From Obelidium mucronatum (lineage: Eukaryota; Chytridiomycota; Chytridiomycetes; Chytridiales; Chytriomycetaceae), in assembly GCA_025765595.1 (NCBI GenBank), contig JAIVFH010000109.1, positions 1 through 64,000 on the forward strand: a stretch of DNA of 64,000 nt, in the 5' to 3' direction. Positions 46,116 to 57,345 of the stretch are shown here, piece after piece (within the stretch, counting starts at the first letter, position 1; each line of letters begins with the position of its first letter). The translations under genes were made by a program, and so were the position numbers. The notes below the pieces were generated by a model. It worked only from the letters and a program-made list of their open reading frames with translations, did no database searches and had not been told where the DNA came from.

Positions 46116-47145
46116 ATGACCAGCAGCGCCGAAGCCTGGCTCATCTCCACCAACAACAGCATGGGAATGATCGCGTTCGCCATGGTCCTCATGATGTTTG
46201 GCTGCAACATGTACCAAATCGACACCCACCCACGAACATGGGTGCGATCCATGGTCTACCTAGACGCGCTCGCGTTCCTGATCCTATACGTGTATCAATG
46301 CAACCGCGACGCCATCACGAGCTGTCGAACCGCGAACGCCATCATTAATCGTTGCTGAAGTCGTGTGGAGTTGTAAAGACGCGTTAAAGTATGGGTATAT
46401 TATACACAAGAGTTTGGTGATTAATAACGTGCATAAACGGATTTGGCCTTGTTATTTCACGTCGGGGGTTTCGTTGGGGTTGTATTGGTTGTATATGTTG
46501 CAGAGTTATGGGTTTGGGGAGGCGGTTGGGTGTACGGATGCGCCGTTGGATGGGAATTGGGCGTTGATTGCGCTTTATATTTTGTGGACTACAGTTGATT
46601 TTGTTGCGACGCTTGCAATGGTGAGGAAAATCACGAGTGTGATTGCGAATAGTACAGAGTTGGTTGAAAGTGGGATGGGCCATTTCCACACGCAGAATAA
46701 GCTCGAGAATGAGGTGAAAGTTTTCAATGTTTATAAAATGCGGGAGGAGGTGAGGTTGTTGCTTTGTGTGGGCGGGATGGGTGGGGTTTCGGCGTTGGCT
46801 ATTGTGCGGGTTGTTAGGCCTGAGTGGGGGATTCCGGCCGTCAACAAGATTATTTTCGTGTTTGTTCAGCTGTTGCTGCTGTTGGGATCAAAGAAAGTGG
46901 ATGTCTTGGCGCTTACGCCAAGTCAGATGAGTCCTGGAGGTGTCAAGTCAACTGCTTCAAATTTCAACCCACAAAGCAGTGCAAATAGTTCGGAAAAGAG
47001 TGATAGGCAGCTACCTATGATTATGTGTGCTCCTGTGGTTGGACGTATATCATCTCTACAACGCGGGGCGCGAGGAATTCGTGCAGCCGACGGTGATCGT
47101 GGATCTGGATCAATACTTCGAAAAAGCGTCGTCGGATCAGAATAA
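46116..47145 (+). CDS. Orphan multipass membrane protein 2
   Basis: Paralogue of the preceding gene with the same order of segments. NNSMGMIAFAMVLMMFG follows the ATG at 46116, then WVRSMVYLDALAFLILYVY, WSCKDALKYGYIIHKSL, GLYWLYMLQSYGF, GNWALIALYILW and DFVATLAMVRKI. KLENEVKVFNVYKMREEVRLLL matches copy 1 almost residue for residue, followed by IIFVFVQLLLLLGSKK. One extra base near 46345-46349 separates the first 75 residues from the rest; correcting it restores the paralogue alignment. The tail is shorter than in copy 1. No intron at the copy 1 position is visible. Function unknown. Confidence 0.65.
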
Positions 47146-47282
47146 AACAAGCATAACTGATTCAATTACGGAAGAACATCGTTCACTTTTATTTAGAAAG
47201 TTAAATTCATCATAACCCAAACCATGCGAAAAAACAAGAAAACTGAAGGAACAGAAAGAAGAAAAAAGTATTATCAGAGGCA

Positions 47283-49078
47283 TTACTCGGAAGCCTTCTT
47301 CTTCTTCTTCTTTGGCTTTTCTGCTTCCAAGAGAGAAAAATTAGAGATTTGAAAAAAAAAAGAAGAAAAAAAAGACATTTCCACTCACCAGTCTCTACCA
47401 CCTCTTCGGCCTCGGCAGACTTCTTCTTCTTCTTTTTCTTTTCCGGTGATTCTTCGGCAACCTCCTCTTCAGCTTCAGCAGCCTTCTTCTTCTTTTTCTT
47501 CTTTTCACCGCTGTCATCAGCAGCCTTACGTTTGGATCCAGTTGGGACTGCAAAGAAGACATAATGTGAGTTCCGAAAAAAAGGACAAGAAACCTACCTC
47601 AGGATAAAAAACATACCTTCATCAGTCTCCAAATCTCCCAACTCCTTCACAACAGCCCCCATGACTTCAGTATTCTTGCGAGGAGTTGTACCATCTTCAT
47701 AAAACTTCAACCGCTCTTCCACCTGTGCCTTCAAAACTTCACCAAACTTGCTAGTCGGCTTCTCCAAAAAGCAATCAATTCTTGAAGCAATAGAACATTT
47801 GTTTGCCAAGATTCTAGAAATCCGACCCTTGTTTTTCGTGGCAGCGCGTCCAATAAATGTACTGTGGTAAATCAATCCATATTTCGGGGTGTTTCCACGG
47901 GTTTTCAAGGCACGGAAGAGAGCCTTTTCAGCACCCAAGATTTGAACTGTAGAGGCCTGGGTACTTGCACAAGTTTGTCAAGCTACCGGCGTGAGAAATC
48001 AAACGGGCGCCAACCATTTCACCAATCAAGGCAGACAAGTTGGGGGCGACTTGGTGCATCTTGGAGACCAAGTACGCGTGGAGACGGGCTCGGTACTCTG
48101 TTAGTGAAATGACACGGTCGGCAAATGATTCAATGTTTGTCAAGTCGATTTCGCTAATGTCGGTTCCCATGGAAGGCTTGGGCAGCGTGGAGGACTTGGC
48201 GGGCTTGTGCGGCGTCTTGGTTCAGGATTGCTTCGAGGTGGGGGATGGATTCTTCGGAAAGGTTTGATTTGTTGCGGATGTATTTGCAGCAGCGGGCGTA
48301 GAGGAGGTTATCGTTGACTACTTTGACGAGTTCGGGGAAGTGCCAGCCGTACCATTCTCTGTTTTTTTTTTTTGGATGTGTTGGAATGTTTTTTTTTTCA
48401 CAAGAAATCGATTGAGTATACTAACCTCACTCGCATGGAAAAAGTGTTGACATCCTTGTCCAACTGATCCAACAAATTAATGGCTTGAATAATCATGTTG
48501 TCAGATCGGTTCACGTTGAACTTGACTTTGGCTCTGGAGTATGCGTGACCCAAACCAAGTTGGGCTCTGTAAAAGTCACCATCCTTCAGCTGACGAAGCA
48601 TCTTGTCACCGTGCAGACGGAGACCACGAATCAATTCAGTAACAGTTTCGTTGCTGACACAGTCAGTATCCCAAGTTTGCCTTGATCTGACCGGCAAGAG
48701 TCTTTTCACCAACACCGAGTTGAGCTCCAGATTTCTTTCCAGTGTGGCATGTTGAGTTCGAGGAAGGATTTCAGGTGATCGTTGACGATACCTATGTGTT
48801 CATATTTTAACATTGAGACTTTTTGTTTCCACCGTTGCAACCACAAAAGACTCTCGCGCACCTTCAGTCACATCCATGATATTCTCCAAAGCGTGGGCAG
48901 CGGATTTGAATGGAGCAAATGACTTGAGCTTCATGTAACGACCAAACTTTGCCAAATCAAGAGCCGCTTTTTGAACTTCTTCCAGCTCTTGACCAATCTC
49001 TTCTCCCTGGATACGCTCAAAGAGCGCAAATCCGGAAGCGGACTCGAATAGGACAAACAACGTCGTCTGTGTGGCCAA
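47283..49078 (-). CDS. NOP58: Box C/D snoRNP core protein NOP58
   Basis: Nucleolar protein that positions fibrillarin for rRNA 2'-O-methylation. Start at 49078 ([21 protein letters not shown]). The coiled-coil and NOP domains are well conserved: [20 protein letters not shown] segment near 48640, WYGWHFPEL region near 48345, [19 protein letters not shown] near 48030-47980, and [28 protein letters not shown] near 47950-47870. The C-terminus is a typical KKK/E-rich tail over two short exons, ending KKASE with TAA at 47283. Three places need a single extra base skipped: about 48740-48746, 48665-48670 and 47953-47960. As NOP58 is essential, these are hard to read as pseudogene lesions. Confidence 0.9.
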
Positions 49079-49355
49079 AAAAGGAGGGAGTTAGATTTTC
49101 TGCTGGATCAGGGGACACAGAGACGAGCCGCTTTTTCTTTCCACCCAGTCCCAGTCGAACACAAACAGCCAAACCCGGCCATCAAGCCGTGATCCAGTGC
49201 TCTGGCGTTGCGTGGGTTGCCCAAGTGGGATGGACAGTGCAGCCTTGCTCACCATTTTTCCAGTTTAAAAAAAAAAAAAAGAAAAAGAAGAAAAAAAAGA
49301 TAAATAAAATAAAAGAACGTAGACTTAAAACCATTACTATTTCTTTCATGTATTA

Positions 49356-49839
49356 CTATAAAAACATAAAAACTACTTTGCTTCCCCCCTTGGCTTCTCG
49401 AGCGGCGGCTCGCATGCCGATTGGATAGTCATCGGCGAGAAACACGGCCAGGCCGACTGAGCCGCCGCGCCAGCCGAGCATCGCGCCGTCGGCGAGCAGC
49501 CCGTCGCTGCGGCGGCCGCCGACGCTCGTCTTGGCGACTTTTTCGCCGCCAACTGTGGCGCCGACGCACGCGACGGCGACTGCGACGCCCGACGGCGTCC
49601 GCCGCAACGTTCTTTGCGGCGGTGACGACTGTGAGCGTGTCGGATGCGTCGGCGCAAACCCGAACCGTGACGGCCTTCAGCCGGTCTTTGCCCGCGAGCG
49701 CCTCGACGCCGACAACAAGCCCGGCCTTGAACCCGAAGAGCCGGCTGCGCGGCTTCTCGGCGCCGCAGCTGGCGCATTCGCCGTCTTCATCGGCGTTCTC
49801 GACTTGGCAGTCGGGACACTCCCAAAACACTTCGTCCAT
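49356..49839 (-). CDS. RanBP2-type zinc finger fused to tRNA-binding OB fold
   Basis: Single-exon, GC-rich. The N-terminus (start 49839) is a RanBP2-type finger, WECPDCQVEN then CASCGAEKP. A domain resembling the PheT/EMAP-II-type tRNA-binding fold follows: GLVVGVEALAGKDRLKAVTV, TLTVVTAAKNV, VACVGATVGGEKVAKTSVGG, SDGLLADGAMLGW. One extra base near 49585-49592 breaks the frame between AADAVG and VAVAVACVG; both halves clearly belong to one domain. About 160 residues. It may be a translation or RNA-associated factor; the exact role is unknown. Confidence 0.65.
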
Positions 49840-49882
49840 TTTTTAATCTATTTATTTGTTTTTTTTATTGTGATTGTGATAC

Positions 49883-51643
49883 TCACTTGCCGCTACTCGC
49901 TGTATACTCCTTCTCACCCCGATCCCACGTGCTGCGGTTCCCTTCATCGCCCCAAAACACGGAATCAGTCAACCATCCACGCGCTTCGAGCTCAACAGCA
50001 AACTTGGGATACTCAAGTCGCGTCCACTCCAATGTCTCCCGCAGCAATGCCTTCATGTCCAATTGCACGTTAGAATCCTCTTGGAATTTGCCTTCATGCG
50101 TTGATTTAATTTGGTTACGTGAACAATCGCCTTCATCACGTCGTTGACTGAGACGTCTTGATGAAACGTGATTCCAAACGACTTTGTATCTTTGCGGTAC
50201 CCAATCAAGTAATCTTCTTCCTGCAAAGAAAAGATAGAAAAAAAATGAGCACCAAGTTATGTGAGCATGATCAATCAATAGAGAATATAGAAATGGCAAA
50301 AAACAACAACTCAACTCTCAACACTTCTAGGGCATCCCTTGCATTCGCAACGTCATTTCCAAAAACATGCTCTACACTGCCACCAATCTTTGAAATTTTG
50401 ACACCGTTCCAACCCTTTTTGATCCACTCTCCGAACCAGACAGTGTTTCCTTCCTTCTCAATAGTATTATAGTCCAAGACAACACCATTCCGATTCACAT
50501 ATGCATCGCTCAGCAGCAAGCAGTTTTGTTGCGCTGAGTACTTCAAACTGGGTCGCATTCAAAAAGGCAATGGTGGCATAATAATGAATCGGCCCGACCA
50601 AAAAGAAACAGGCAAACAAGAAAGCAGGAGAGTGACTAAACGTCAAGAGCGAAATCCCCGTCAAAAGACCACATAAATGAGCAATCGTTTGCTGTGAATC
50701 ATCTTTGGCCACAATATCCCCCACGTTCCCTTGCAACGCGAAATTCCGCGTAAACGTCATGTGTGTGCTATTGTAAATTGAAAAATGGATGCTCCGCATC
50801 ATGTATCCGAAACTTGCAAATGTGAGGAACCAAGCTGTTGATGGGTTCAAGATTGTGCAGAGCTGCATAAACGCTCCACTGAGTGAGGCCACTTCTCCCA
50901 CAAATTTCCACGTCTTTGGATGTGAGTCGAGGGATTTCGCGAATCGGTTGATGAATATGAGTTTTCCGATTTCACCGAATTGGTCTTTTGATTTTGTAAA
51001 ATAAGTGAGTGTGGTTTTTGTGTTATTCAAAGTGTGAGTGTGTTAACAAAAAACTCTTCAAACCTTTTAAAACCCATTGAATCGCAACTGCACCACCAGT
51101 TGCTGCTGGAGACGAGATTCCCAATGACTCGAGCATAGTTTGACTACAAAGAACCGTGACTGTGCTCCACAAAAAGGTTTCAGCAAACTGCAAAATATGG
51201 ACTTTGGTGTAGACAGGATGCACAGAGTCTGGGAACCCAACGGGAAGGAAAGTTTGACGGAACCATTGTTTAACAGGGTGGGGAACAATGGTTTCGAGGG
51301 AGGTCAGGAAGTGTGTTGGCCGTGACGTTGAGGTGTTTTTGGAAGATGTGATTGGATCGTCCCATTTGTAAGCGAGTTTTTGACTGCTGCTGATACTAGT
51401 ACTGTTGCTGTCTTGTGGGTTTAGCGAGTAGATTCTTTTTCTGCTGTGTATTGTTTCAGTGATTATGAAAGCCTTGTCAACCGGAGTTGTCACTGGTGGT
51501 GAACGTGGTTGCTGCTGTAGTTGTTGCTGCTGCTGAGCTGCAGGGGTTTGAGTTTGAAGGAGGCGTAGTTTAAGGCTGAAAGCGCTGGCGGTTATTCGAT
51601 GCTGCGATCGCGTCGTTGCTTTAATAAGCGACGCTCGGAACAT
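49883..51643 (-). CDS. RUS (root UVB sensitive, DUF647) family protein
   Basis: Membrane-associated protein family of unclear biochemical role. Start at 51643 (MFRASLIKATTR), with a basic, possibly mitochondrial leader and a Gln-rich stretch. Signatures are FLPVGFPDSVHPVYTK, an intron near 51070-51000 after IQWVLK, then DQFGEIGKLIFINRFAKSLD, ALQGNVGDIVAKDDSQQT and LCGLLTGISLL. A frame advance near 50540 is needed to continue into YSAQQNCLLLSDAYVN. An intron near 50290-50225 leads to EEDYLIGYRKDTKSFG, and another frame problem near 50090 precedes KALLRETLEW; the stop is at 49883. The core is intact and the family call is firm. Confidence 0.78.
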
Positions 51644-52170
51644 TTTCTAAACACTTTTCTTTTTTTTTCAAACTTCAAAATATGAAATCATGTCGAAAAA
51701 GTGACATCATTCCGTAATCGCTCAGTGGGAGTTGCTTGATCTCGAACCATTCCCCATTCTAGTTTCTACATCTAGCAACGTCCACTCTCTTTTTTGTCAC
51801 TTCCCATTATCCTCTCTCCTCTCTGTTTCTTCTCAAGTCCAAGTTACCCCTCACTTATCTCCTCCGGTTTTACTCTCCATAAACTGGTTCGGTCATTGAT
51901 GCAGGGAAAATCAATATTTATTTTAATTTCATGAGATCGCTGACACCATGTCGTTCTTAGCCGAATGGAGCCTGATAGTAGCTTTTGAAACATCCTTCGA
52001 TCTACCCCACCTCGCCCACTCCTTCTCTCTCCCTCTCTTTTTTTTGTTTGTTGTTGTACTTTGGCCCCGCCAACCCCACGATTTCGTACTCCCCACGATT
52101 CGTTTTACCTGGATTGGAATAAATAGAGCAGTCAATTGATTACATAGCGTAAGTAGCACTTTGCAATACA
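51644..52170. other. Intergenic, nothing recognised
   Basis: CT-rich stretch near 51790-51870 and a second near 52000-52050, consistent with promoter sequence. A small frame at 51948-52139 has no support. Confidence 0.5.
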
Positions 52171-52915
52171 ATGCCACCGTCACAAGATTATGCGCCGACC
52201 GAGTCAGTTGCTATTGTCGCTGTGTCAGTCTCTGGCCTTGTTTGCATCATTGGAATGTCGCTCTGCTACTGCTGGTTTCGACAGCGTCGTATTTCGCGGG
52301 AGAAGGCTGCTGCTGCTGCTGCTCAATCAGGATTCCACTGAATACCATAGCAGCGACAACTGGATTTCAAGTTGCTCAAGCAGGTGGTGCAAGGTCTGTA
52401 CCTGCACAAATAAGAGCAGATTCAGCAGCAGCGGCAGCATCGGCATCCGACTTTAATAACTACTACAGCAGTGTTGGTCTTGTTGATGTGGACAGAGCGC
52501 AAAGGGGCATTCAAGCGGCAGGATTACCAGAAAAACCATCAACGTGGAGTGTACCTCAGGTTTCGCGATGGATAACGCACCAATCAAACTTGAAATCTAA
52601 GAAATGCCTTGCAAAGCGCGTAGAAGGTTTGTACGTTTTTGTTGTGGTTGGGGAAACTCTATTTTTGTAAACACAAAACATAAAAAAGAGCATTCGATTA
52701 ACGGCCAAATCCTGCTTGCGCTGTCCCCACGCGATATCGAAAACGGACTCGGGGTTGTAATTATGGGCGAGCGAATCCGGTTTCAAGCAGCGCTTGAGGA
52801 GTTGAGGCTGATTGACAAGTTGAAGTTGCCTTCCCATTCGAGTAGCCAAGGCGTTGTTCTCTCGCCACCACAACCACCACCACCCAATGCATTGCAACCA
52901 CCTGCTTACGCTTAA
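52171..52915 (+). CDS. Single-TM protein with C-terminal SAM domain, copy 1
   Basis: ATG at 52171 leads to a short luminal/outer segment (MPPSQDYAPTES), one transmembrane helix (VAIVAVSVSGLVCIIGMSLCY) and a basic stop-transfer patch (FRQRRISREK). The C-terminal half encodes a SAM domain, shown by alignment with the next gene: WSVPQVSRWI, an intron (about 52627-52695), INGQILLALSPRDIENGLGV, GERIRFQAALEELRLI. It ends PPAYA with TAA near 52913. Between the TM part and the SAM part the frame must advance by a net two bases between about 52334 and 52375. SAM domains mediate protein oligomerisation; the role here is unknown. Confidence 0.6.
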
Positions 52916-52972
52916 TTTTTAAAAATTAAATAAATAAAGGCAACCCGAATTATTTAAATTTGCATTAAAAAA

Positions 52973-53912
52973 ATGAACACCTCTGATGCCCCCCACATAA
53001 CTTGGACACCTACAGCGACGCCGCCAGCCACCGCTACCGAACTTGCATTCGGATTCGGAATGAATGGGTCGGAGGTTGTTGGTATTGTGTTCATTGGAGT
53101 AGCTGGTCTTGTTGTGTCTGTGGGAATGATACTCGGCTTCATATGGTGTTATTCCAAACGGTTCAAAAGAGCTAGTGGTGCATTGGTAGCGGACGAAGAT
53201 ACCAAGAACAATGAAGTACGTCATGATGATGTGGAACAGCAGGAGCAGCAGCGGCGGGACCTGCAAGTTCCGGTTACAGAACCAGTTTCGTCAGCCAACA
53301 CAAAAACGAGGCGCATGTTTGATGTTTTCAGTACCGCTGCGGCAAGATCGTCGTCTTCCGTAACGCCACCTTTAGTAAATCGACAAGAATCAAAAGTTTT
53401 CACAAGGACAGCTACTGCGGCGTCCAGTAGTAGCTCAAGCAGCGGAATGTCACCACTTCAGGATTTCGGCATGAGGAACACGTCGGCTATTGCCGCTGGA
53501 ATTCAAGCATTGGGACTACCTATGCAGCCATTGGAGTGGTCAATTGAAAATGTTTCTGAATGGGTGAAGGTCGTCTGTCGGGATGGAGAGCGGATGGCTG
53601 ATTTGATGCAAGGTATTCAAAAAAAAAACACACACACTTACTCATTAAACTTATAACCCATCATTCAAAAAAACAGAACATCGAATCGACGGAAATGCTT
53701 TGCTTCTATTGACAGCAGTTGATATCCAGGAAACTTTGGGAATGAACGCGTTGGGGGACCGACTAAAATTCCAGAATGCAATCCGGGAGTTGATGGCGTT
53801 TTCTCAATTTCAGCAAATAGAATCTAGTGGTGGTGGTAGTGCGTCACATGTTTTTAGAGTGGATTCACGGCGGCAGCATCCAGACGGAAATGACCTACCA
53901 GCATATGCGTGA
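52973..53912 (+). CDS. Single-TM protein with C-terminal SAM domain, copy 2
   Basis: Intact paralogue of copy 1. ATG at 52973; residues about 32-60 form one TM helix (VVGIVFIGVAGLVVSVGMILG) followed by KRFKRASG. A Ser/Gln-rich linker follows (AAARSSSSVTPP, SSSSSSGMSPLQDFG). The SAM domain is WSIENVSEWVKVVCRDGERM, an intron at about 53611-53674, then HRIDGNALLLLTAVDIQETL, GMNALGDRLKFQNAIREL. It ends DLPAYA with TGA at 53912. Both copies end PAYA, a possible short C-terminal signal. The topology suggests an outer N-terminus and a cytosolic SAM module. Confidence 0.75.
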
Positions 53913-54284
53913 GGGGTGATTACTGTGAACCCTTTCAGCTAAACAAATTAACCATAAAAAAACCATAAAAAAATGAAACTCATTTCAATAATTTGTGTGG
54001 TGTTGTTGGACTTACCTTGTATGGCATAAATTATAACCAGGCTTAAAATCACAAATTTTTTTTTTGGACTTAGATAACAACGTTCAAATCCGATGTAAGC
54101 AATTTGCGAGTTAAACTCTTTCCAATTTCCAATGTCTGATTGGTGGATTAGCCTTCCGACGTTCCGATAACTAGCAAAGCAATTTGAACTCGCACCCTCC
54201 GAAAGGGCAAGTTATTTAAAAGGGCATCTCTGTCCACAAAAACTCACTTCACTCACTCCTCGCAAACTCAACTTTGAGACAAAA
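53913..54284. other. Intergenic with promoter of the MFS gene
   Basis: Contains a TTATTTAAAAG TATA-like element near 54212, about 70 bp upstream of the ATG at 54285. No RNA gene recognised. Confidence 0.45.
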
Positions 54285-55927
54285 ATGACAACAACAATCG
54301 AAAAACTTTTCCCCGGTTTCACAAGCACCCAGAAACGCGACCTGCTCTACTACACCATCGGAATCATCTGCTACAAACTGGGCCTCGAATCTGCCTTGGG
54401 ATCCCTCAAAACCATGATAACAGAACGCTTCAACGCAGACCCAAGCACAAGCGCGAACGCATTCGCCACGATTGGACTCCTCGACGGCCTCAACACGCTC
54501 TGCCAAGCCCTCGGGGCAATCGCATGTGGCCCCACTTGTCTACAGATTCAAGACTCCACGCGTGCTTGCAGTAGCGATTTCCTTCTTTGCAGCCTGTTGT
54601 CTTGTGTTTTTGATTATGGAGCCGATTGCTGGGGGTCGTGTGATTCAGTATGTGACAAAGAACGGGAAACGGGTTCCAGATACGGCCACGTATGGGTCCT
54701 GGACTCCTTGGATTCTGTTTCCGCTTGGGTTCGTGATTTTCATTAGTTATGGAGTGATTGAGTTGATTCGGAGAGTTATTCCAAGAGATATTGTGGGTGG
54801 GGATGTGAATAAGTTGAAGAAGATGGATAGTCACGGTTCATATTTGGAATGAAGTTGCGGGGACTGGGGGTGCGTTTTTTTCGGCTTATATGATTCAGAC
54901 TTTGGGTCATGTGTATGCATTGTGTACGGTTCCTCCCTTGTTTTTGGGGGCTGCTTGGTGCTGGTATCAGGTATTTTTTCAGTTATTCTCGAATACTTTC
55001 TGATCATTATGTTGTTAACATCTATTTTATTCTGGAATTTTATAGCTTTCTTCGCCAGAGCGCAAGGTTTCTAATGTGGAAGGACCAAAGCGATCTGTGC
55101 TAGGCTCTGTTGGCCATTACATTGGAGTCTACTTCTCATCCATTATTACGGGCGCCCGCATTATTTTCAGCTCCCGTCGCTTCATTTGGTTACTTCCAGG
55201 ATACACTGTAGGTCTTGTCTTCCACCGTTACTTGGAAGGGGGAATCAACCCCAACTTTTCCAAAATCGTCCTTGGCGACTCATCGTATTCCCAAATCATG
55301 AACGGAGGAAGCAACTTTGGTGAATTCCTTGGAGCTGTTGCCGTGTTTTTCCTTGCGACTCAAATCAAGACTCCGATTCCTTGGGTTCGTTTGGATGCGG
55401 TTACACTGAATTTGGTTTGGTTGCTCCCCGTTCTTGGGGCGACTTTGCTTGTGGATGGAAAGGTTTCTGTTAATGCTTTTGCGTGGATTATGGCGGGTAT
55501 TTATGTGTTTGTGTCGGCTGGTTGGTCTGCGGGAGATGTATCGCTTGCTGCCTATGTTCAAAGTCAGTTGGATCACCACGATGTGGAATCTGCTGAGGCC
55601 CAGGAGGTTTCTCCTCTAGGCGCTGTCATGGCTTTCTTGTATTCCTCCAACATTGCGATTTACTTTTGCTTGAGTTTCGGGCTTGGAAAGTACTTGGATA
55701 TCTACTCGAACCGCCTCAAATCCATCAAGGATGACAAAAACTTGGCCTTCTTGACTGGAATCGAGCCATTTTATATGATTGGAGGGGTTTTGTTCACGGT
55801 TGGATGTGTTGTAATTCTGTTGGGGACTTTCATTCCACAAGGAGCACTTGCCATCAACCCTGAAGTACTCGCTGGAGACAAGGAATCGGACGAAAAACAA
55901 GATTTAGAAGCCATGGCGGCGAAGTGA
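54285..55927 (+). CDS. MFS-type transporter, substrate unknown
   Basis: About 500 residues with roughly a dozen hydrophobic helices. The N-terminus is IEKLFPGFTSTQKRDLLYY. The first-half signature is IVYRFKTPRVLAVAISFF (the basic MFS loop 2-3). AYMIQTLGHVYALCTVPPLF leads to an intron (54971-55047, GTATTT to TATAG), then the second half with RRFIWLLPGYTVGLVFHRY, NFGEFLGAVAVFFLATQI, WSAGDVSLAAYVQS and FYMIGGVLFTVGCVVILLG. A Lys/Glu-rich tail ends EAMAAK at 55927. Two single extra bases disturb the frame, near 54525-54537 and 54828-54836. No close subfamily recognised; substrate cannot be inferred. Confidence 0.72.
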
Positions 55928-56063
55928 GACATTTTCCTCACAAGTGACAATAAACAAGATCATCTTATTAAGCATTCGACCACAACACCAAATAAACAAA
56001 ACCTTCTTCATGATTGTTTGAAGCAAGGCCAAAAACACTGATAAGGGCGCAAAAAAAAAAGAA

Positions 56064-57243
56064 TCACCGAGATGTACGATTTCCCAATCGTTCAGTGATT
56101 GGTATTCTGCGAGGTGCTTGGGCCTCCTCAACCCTGTCACTGTACATTCCACCAACAACCACTGAACCGACTGATGTATTTCTGCAAGAAAAGAAGATAT
56201 TCAATATTTGGATTGAACTAAAGAGTAGCTGAATGCGACTTACAAAACAGGAACAGTAATTGGATGCCGCCGCCGCAGCATTGCGACCTGCAATCTGTAA
56301 TCCGCGACTCGCTGGAGGAGCCACTTCTTCCACTTTGAGAGTGCGACCTTTTAATAAGACAAGATTCAGAAATTCCTGAAACGAATAAGCGCATGATTTT
56401 CTTTCTTCGCTCACCATCCGCAACAACACCATTGTACGTGTCGATGGCAGACTTGACAGCCATCCTTTCTTTGAACGAAATTTCCGCGATCCCCGTGTGT
56501 GAAGCGGCATCATAGGAAACAAGGCATTTCACGACAGACCCAAAATCAGAAAAGGTGGCCTGGATTCAAGTTAGGTTTGGTTTGATGTATAACAAAAGAA
56601 CGCACTTGAACATCGGCAGCGCTTGCTTTAGGATCCAGATTCAGCACGCGAATTGTCGGCTCAGAGGGGACCACGCGCGCGGCGGCCGACGCCGCGGCCG
56701 GTTCGACGGCGCGCGCAGCCGAAAGGCCGCCGCCGAGTCCGCCGAAGCCGCCGAGCGTCCGCCTTGCAAATGCGGCGGCCGCCTGGCTGCCGCTGCCGTC
56801 CCTGGCGCCGCCGCCGCCGCCGCCGCCGCCGCGCGCGTCCCGGCGCTTCGCCCCGCCAATCTTTTCGCGCAAATCCATGTCTTTTCCGTCGTATTTGTCG
56901 TGTCGCCACGGCTCATCGAAGCTGCGCTGCTGGTTCTGTTTGTTTTATGCGTAAGTAAAACTGATTGCGCACTCGCTTCGCCAAACTAAAACTGAAAAAC
57001 GTGAGCGCTTACAGAGTATGGCGTGCCTCGGTCTCTGTCTCTGTCTCGGCGGTTGTTGTTGTTAAACCCGCCTCCACGTCTGTTGTTGTTTGAGCCACGC
57101 TTATAGCTCGCACCACTGCCCCTCTCGCTGTACACACGAGTAGTTTTGTCTTTTGCCGCAATTTCATCTAGCGACTGGGAAGGCGATTAGCGGGATCAAT
57201 GTGGATTGGTATGCAGTGGTACCATATCCATCATATCGCTCAT
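56064..57243 (-). CDS. YRA1: mRNA export adaptor ALYREF/Yra1
   Basis: RNA-binding adaptor linking spliced mRNA to the Mex67/NXF1 exporter. The start at 57243 gives MSDMMDM, then after a short intron SLDEIAAKDKTTR, the UAP56-binding-like N-terminal box. An Arg/Asn/Gly-rich region (RRGGGFNNNNRRDRDRDRG) and a second exon (NQQRSFDEPWRHDKYDGKD) follow. The RRM holds IRVLNLDPKASAADVQ as RNP2 side, ATFSDFGSVVKC, then GIAEISFKERMAVKSAIDTY as RNP1 side, split by an intron near 56615-56560. The tail carries VEEVAPP and a final exon ending RLGNRTSR, with TGA at 56064. Five or six exons; no frame problems seen. Confidence 0.82.
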
Positions 57244-57345
57244 TTGAAGTATTTATTGTATATATTTATTTATTTTATATTTATCATTACATTCCTGGAG
57301 CTTATTTGCATTAATAAAAACAGCCGATTCATTCATTCTTACACC

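Noticed and set aside
51948..52139. 63-codon hydrophobic frame upstream of SAM copy 1
   Set aside because: Derived from a CT-rich promoter stretch; no paralogue upstream of SAM copy 2.
54080..54210. Possible tRNA or small RNA (CCCTCCGAAAGGG hairpin)
   Set aside because: No cloverleaf, no T-loop consensus, and the stem is too short.
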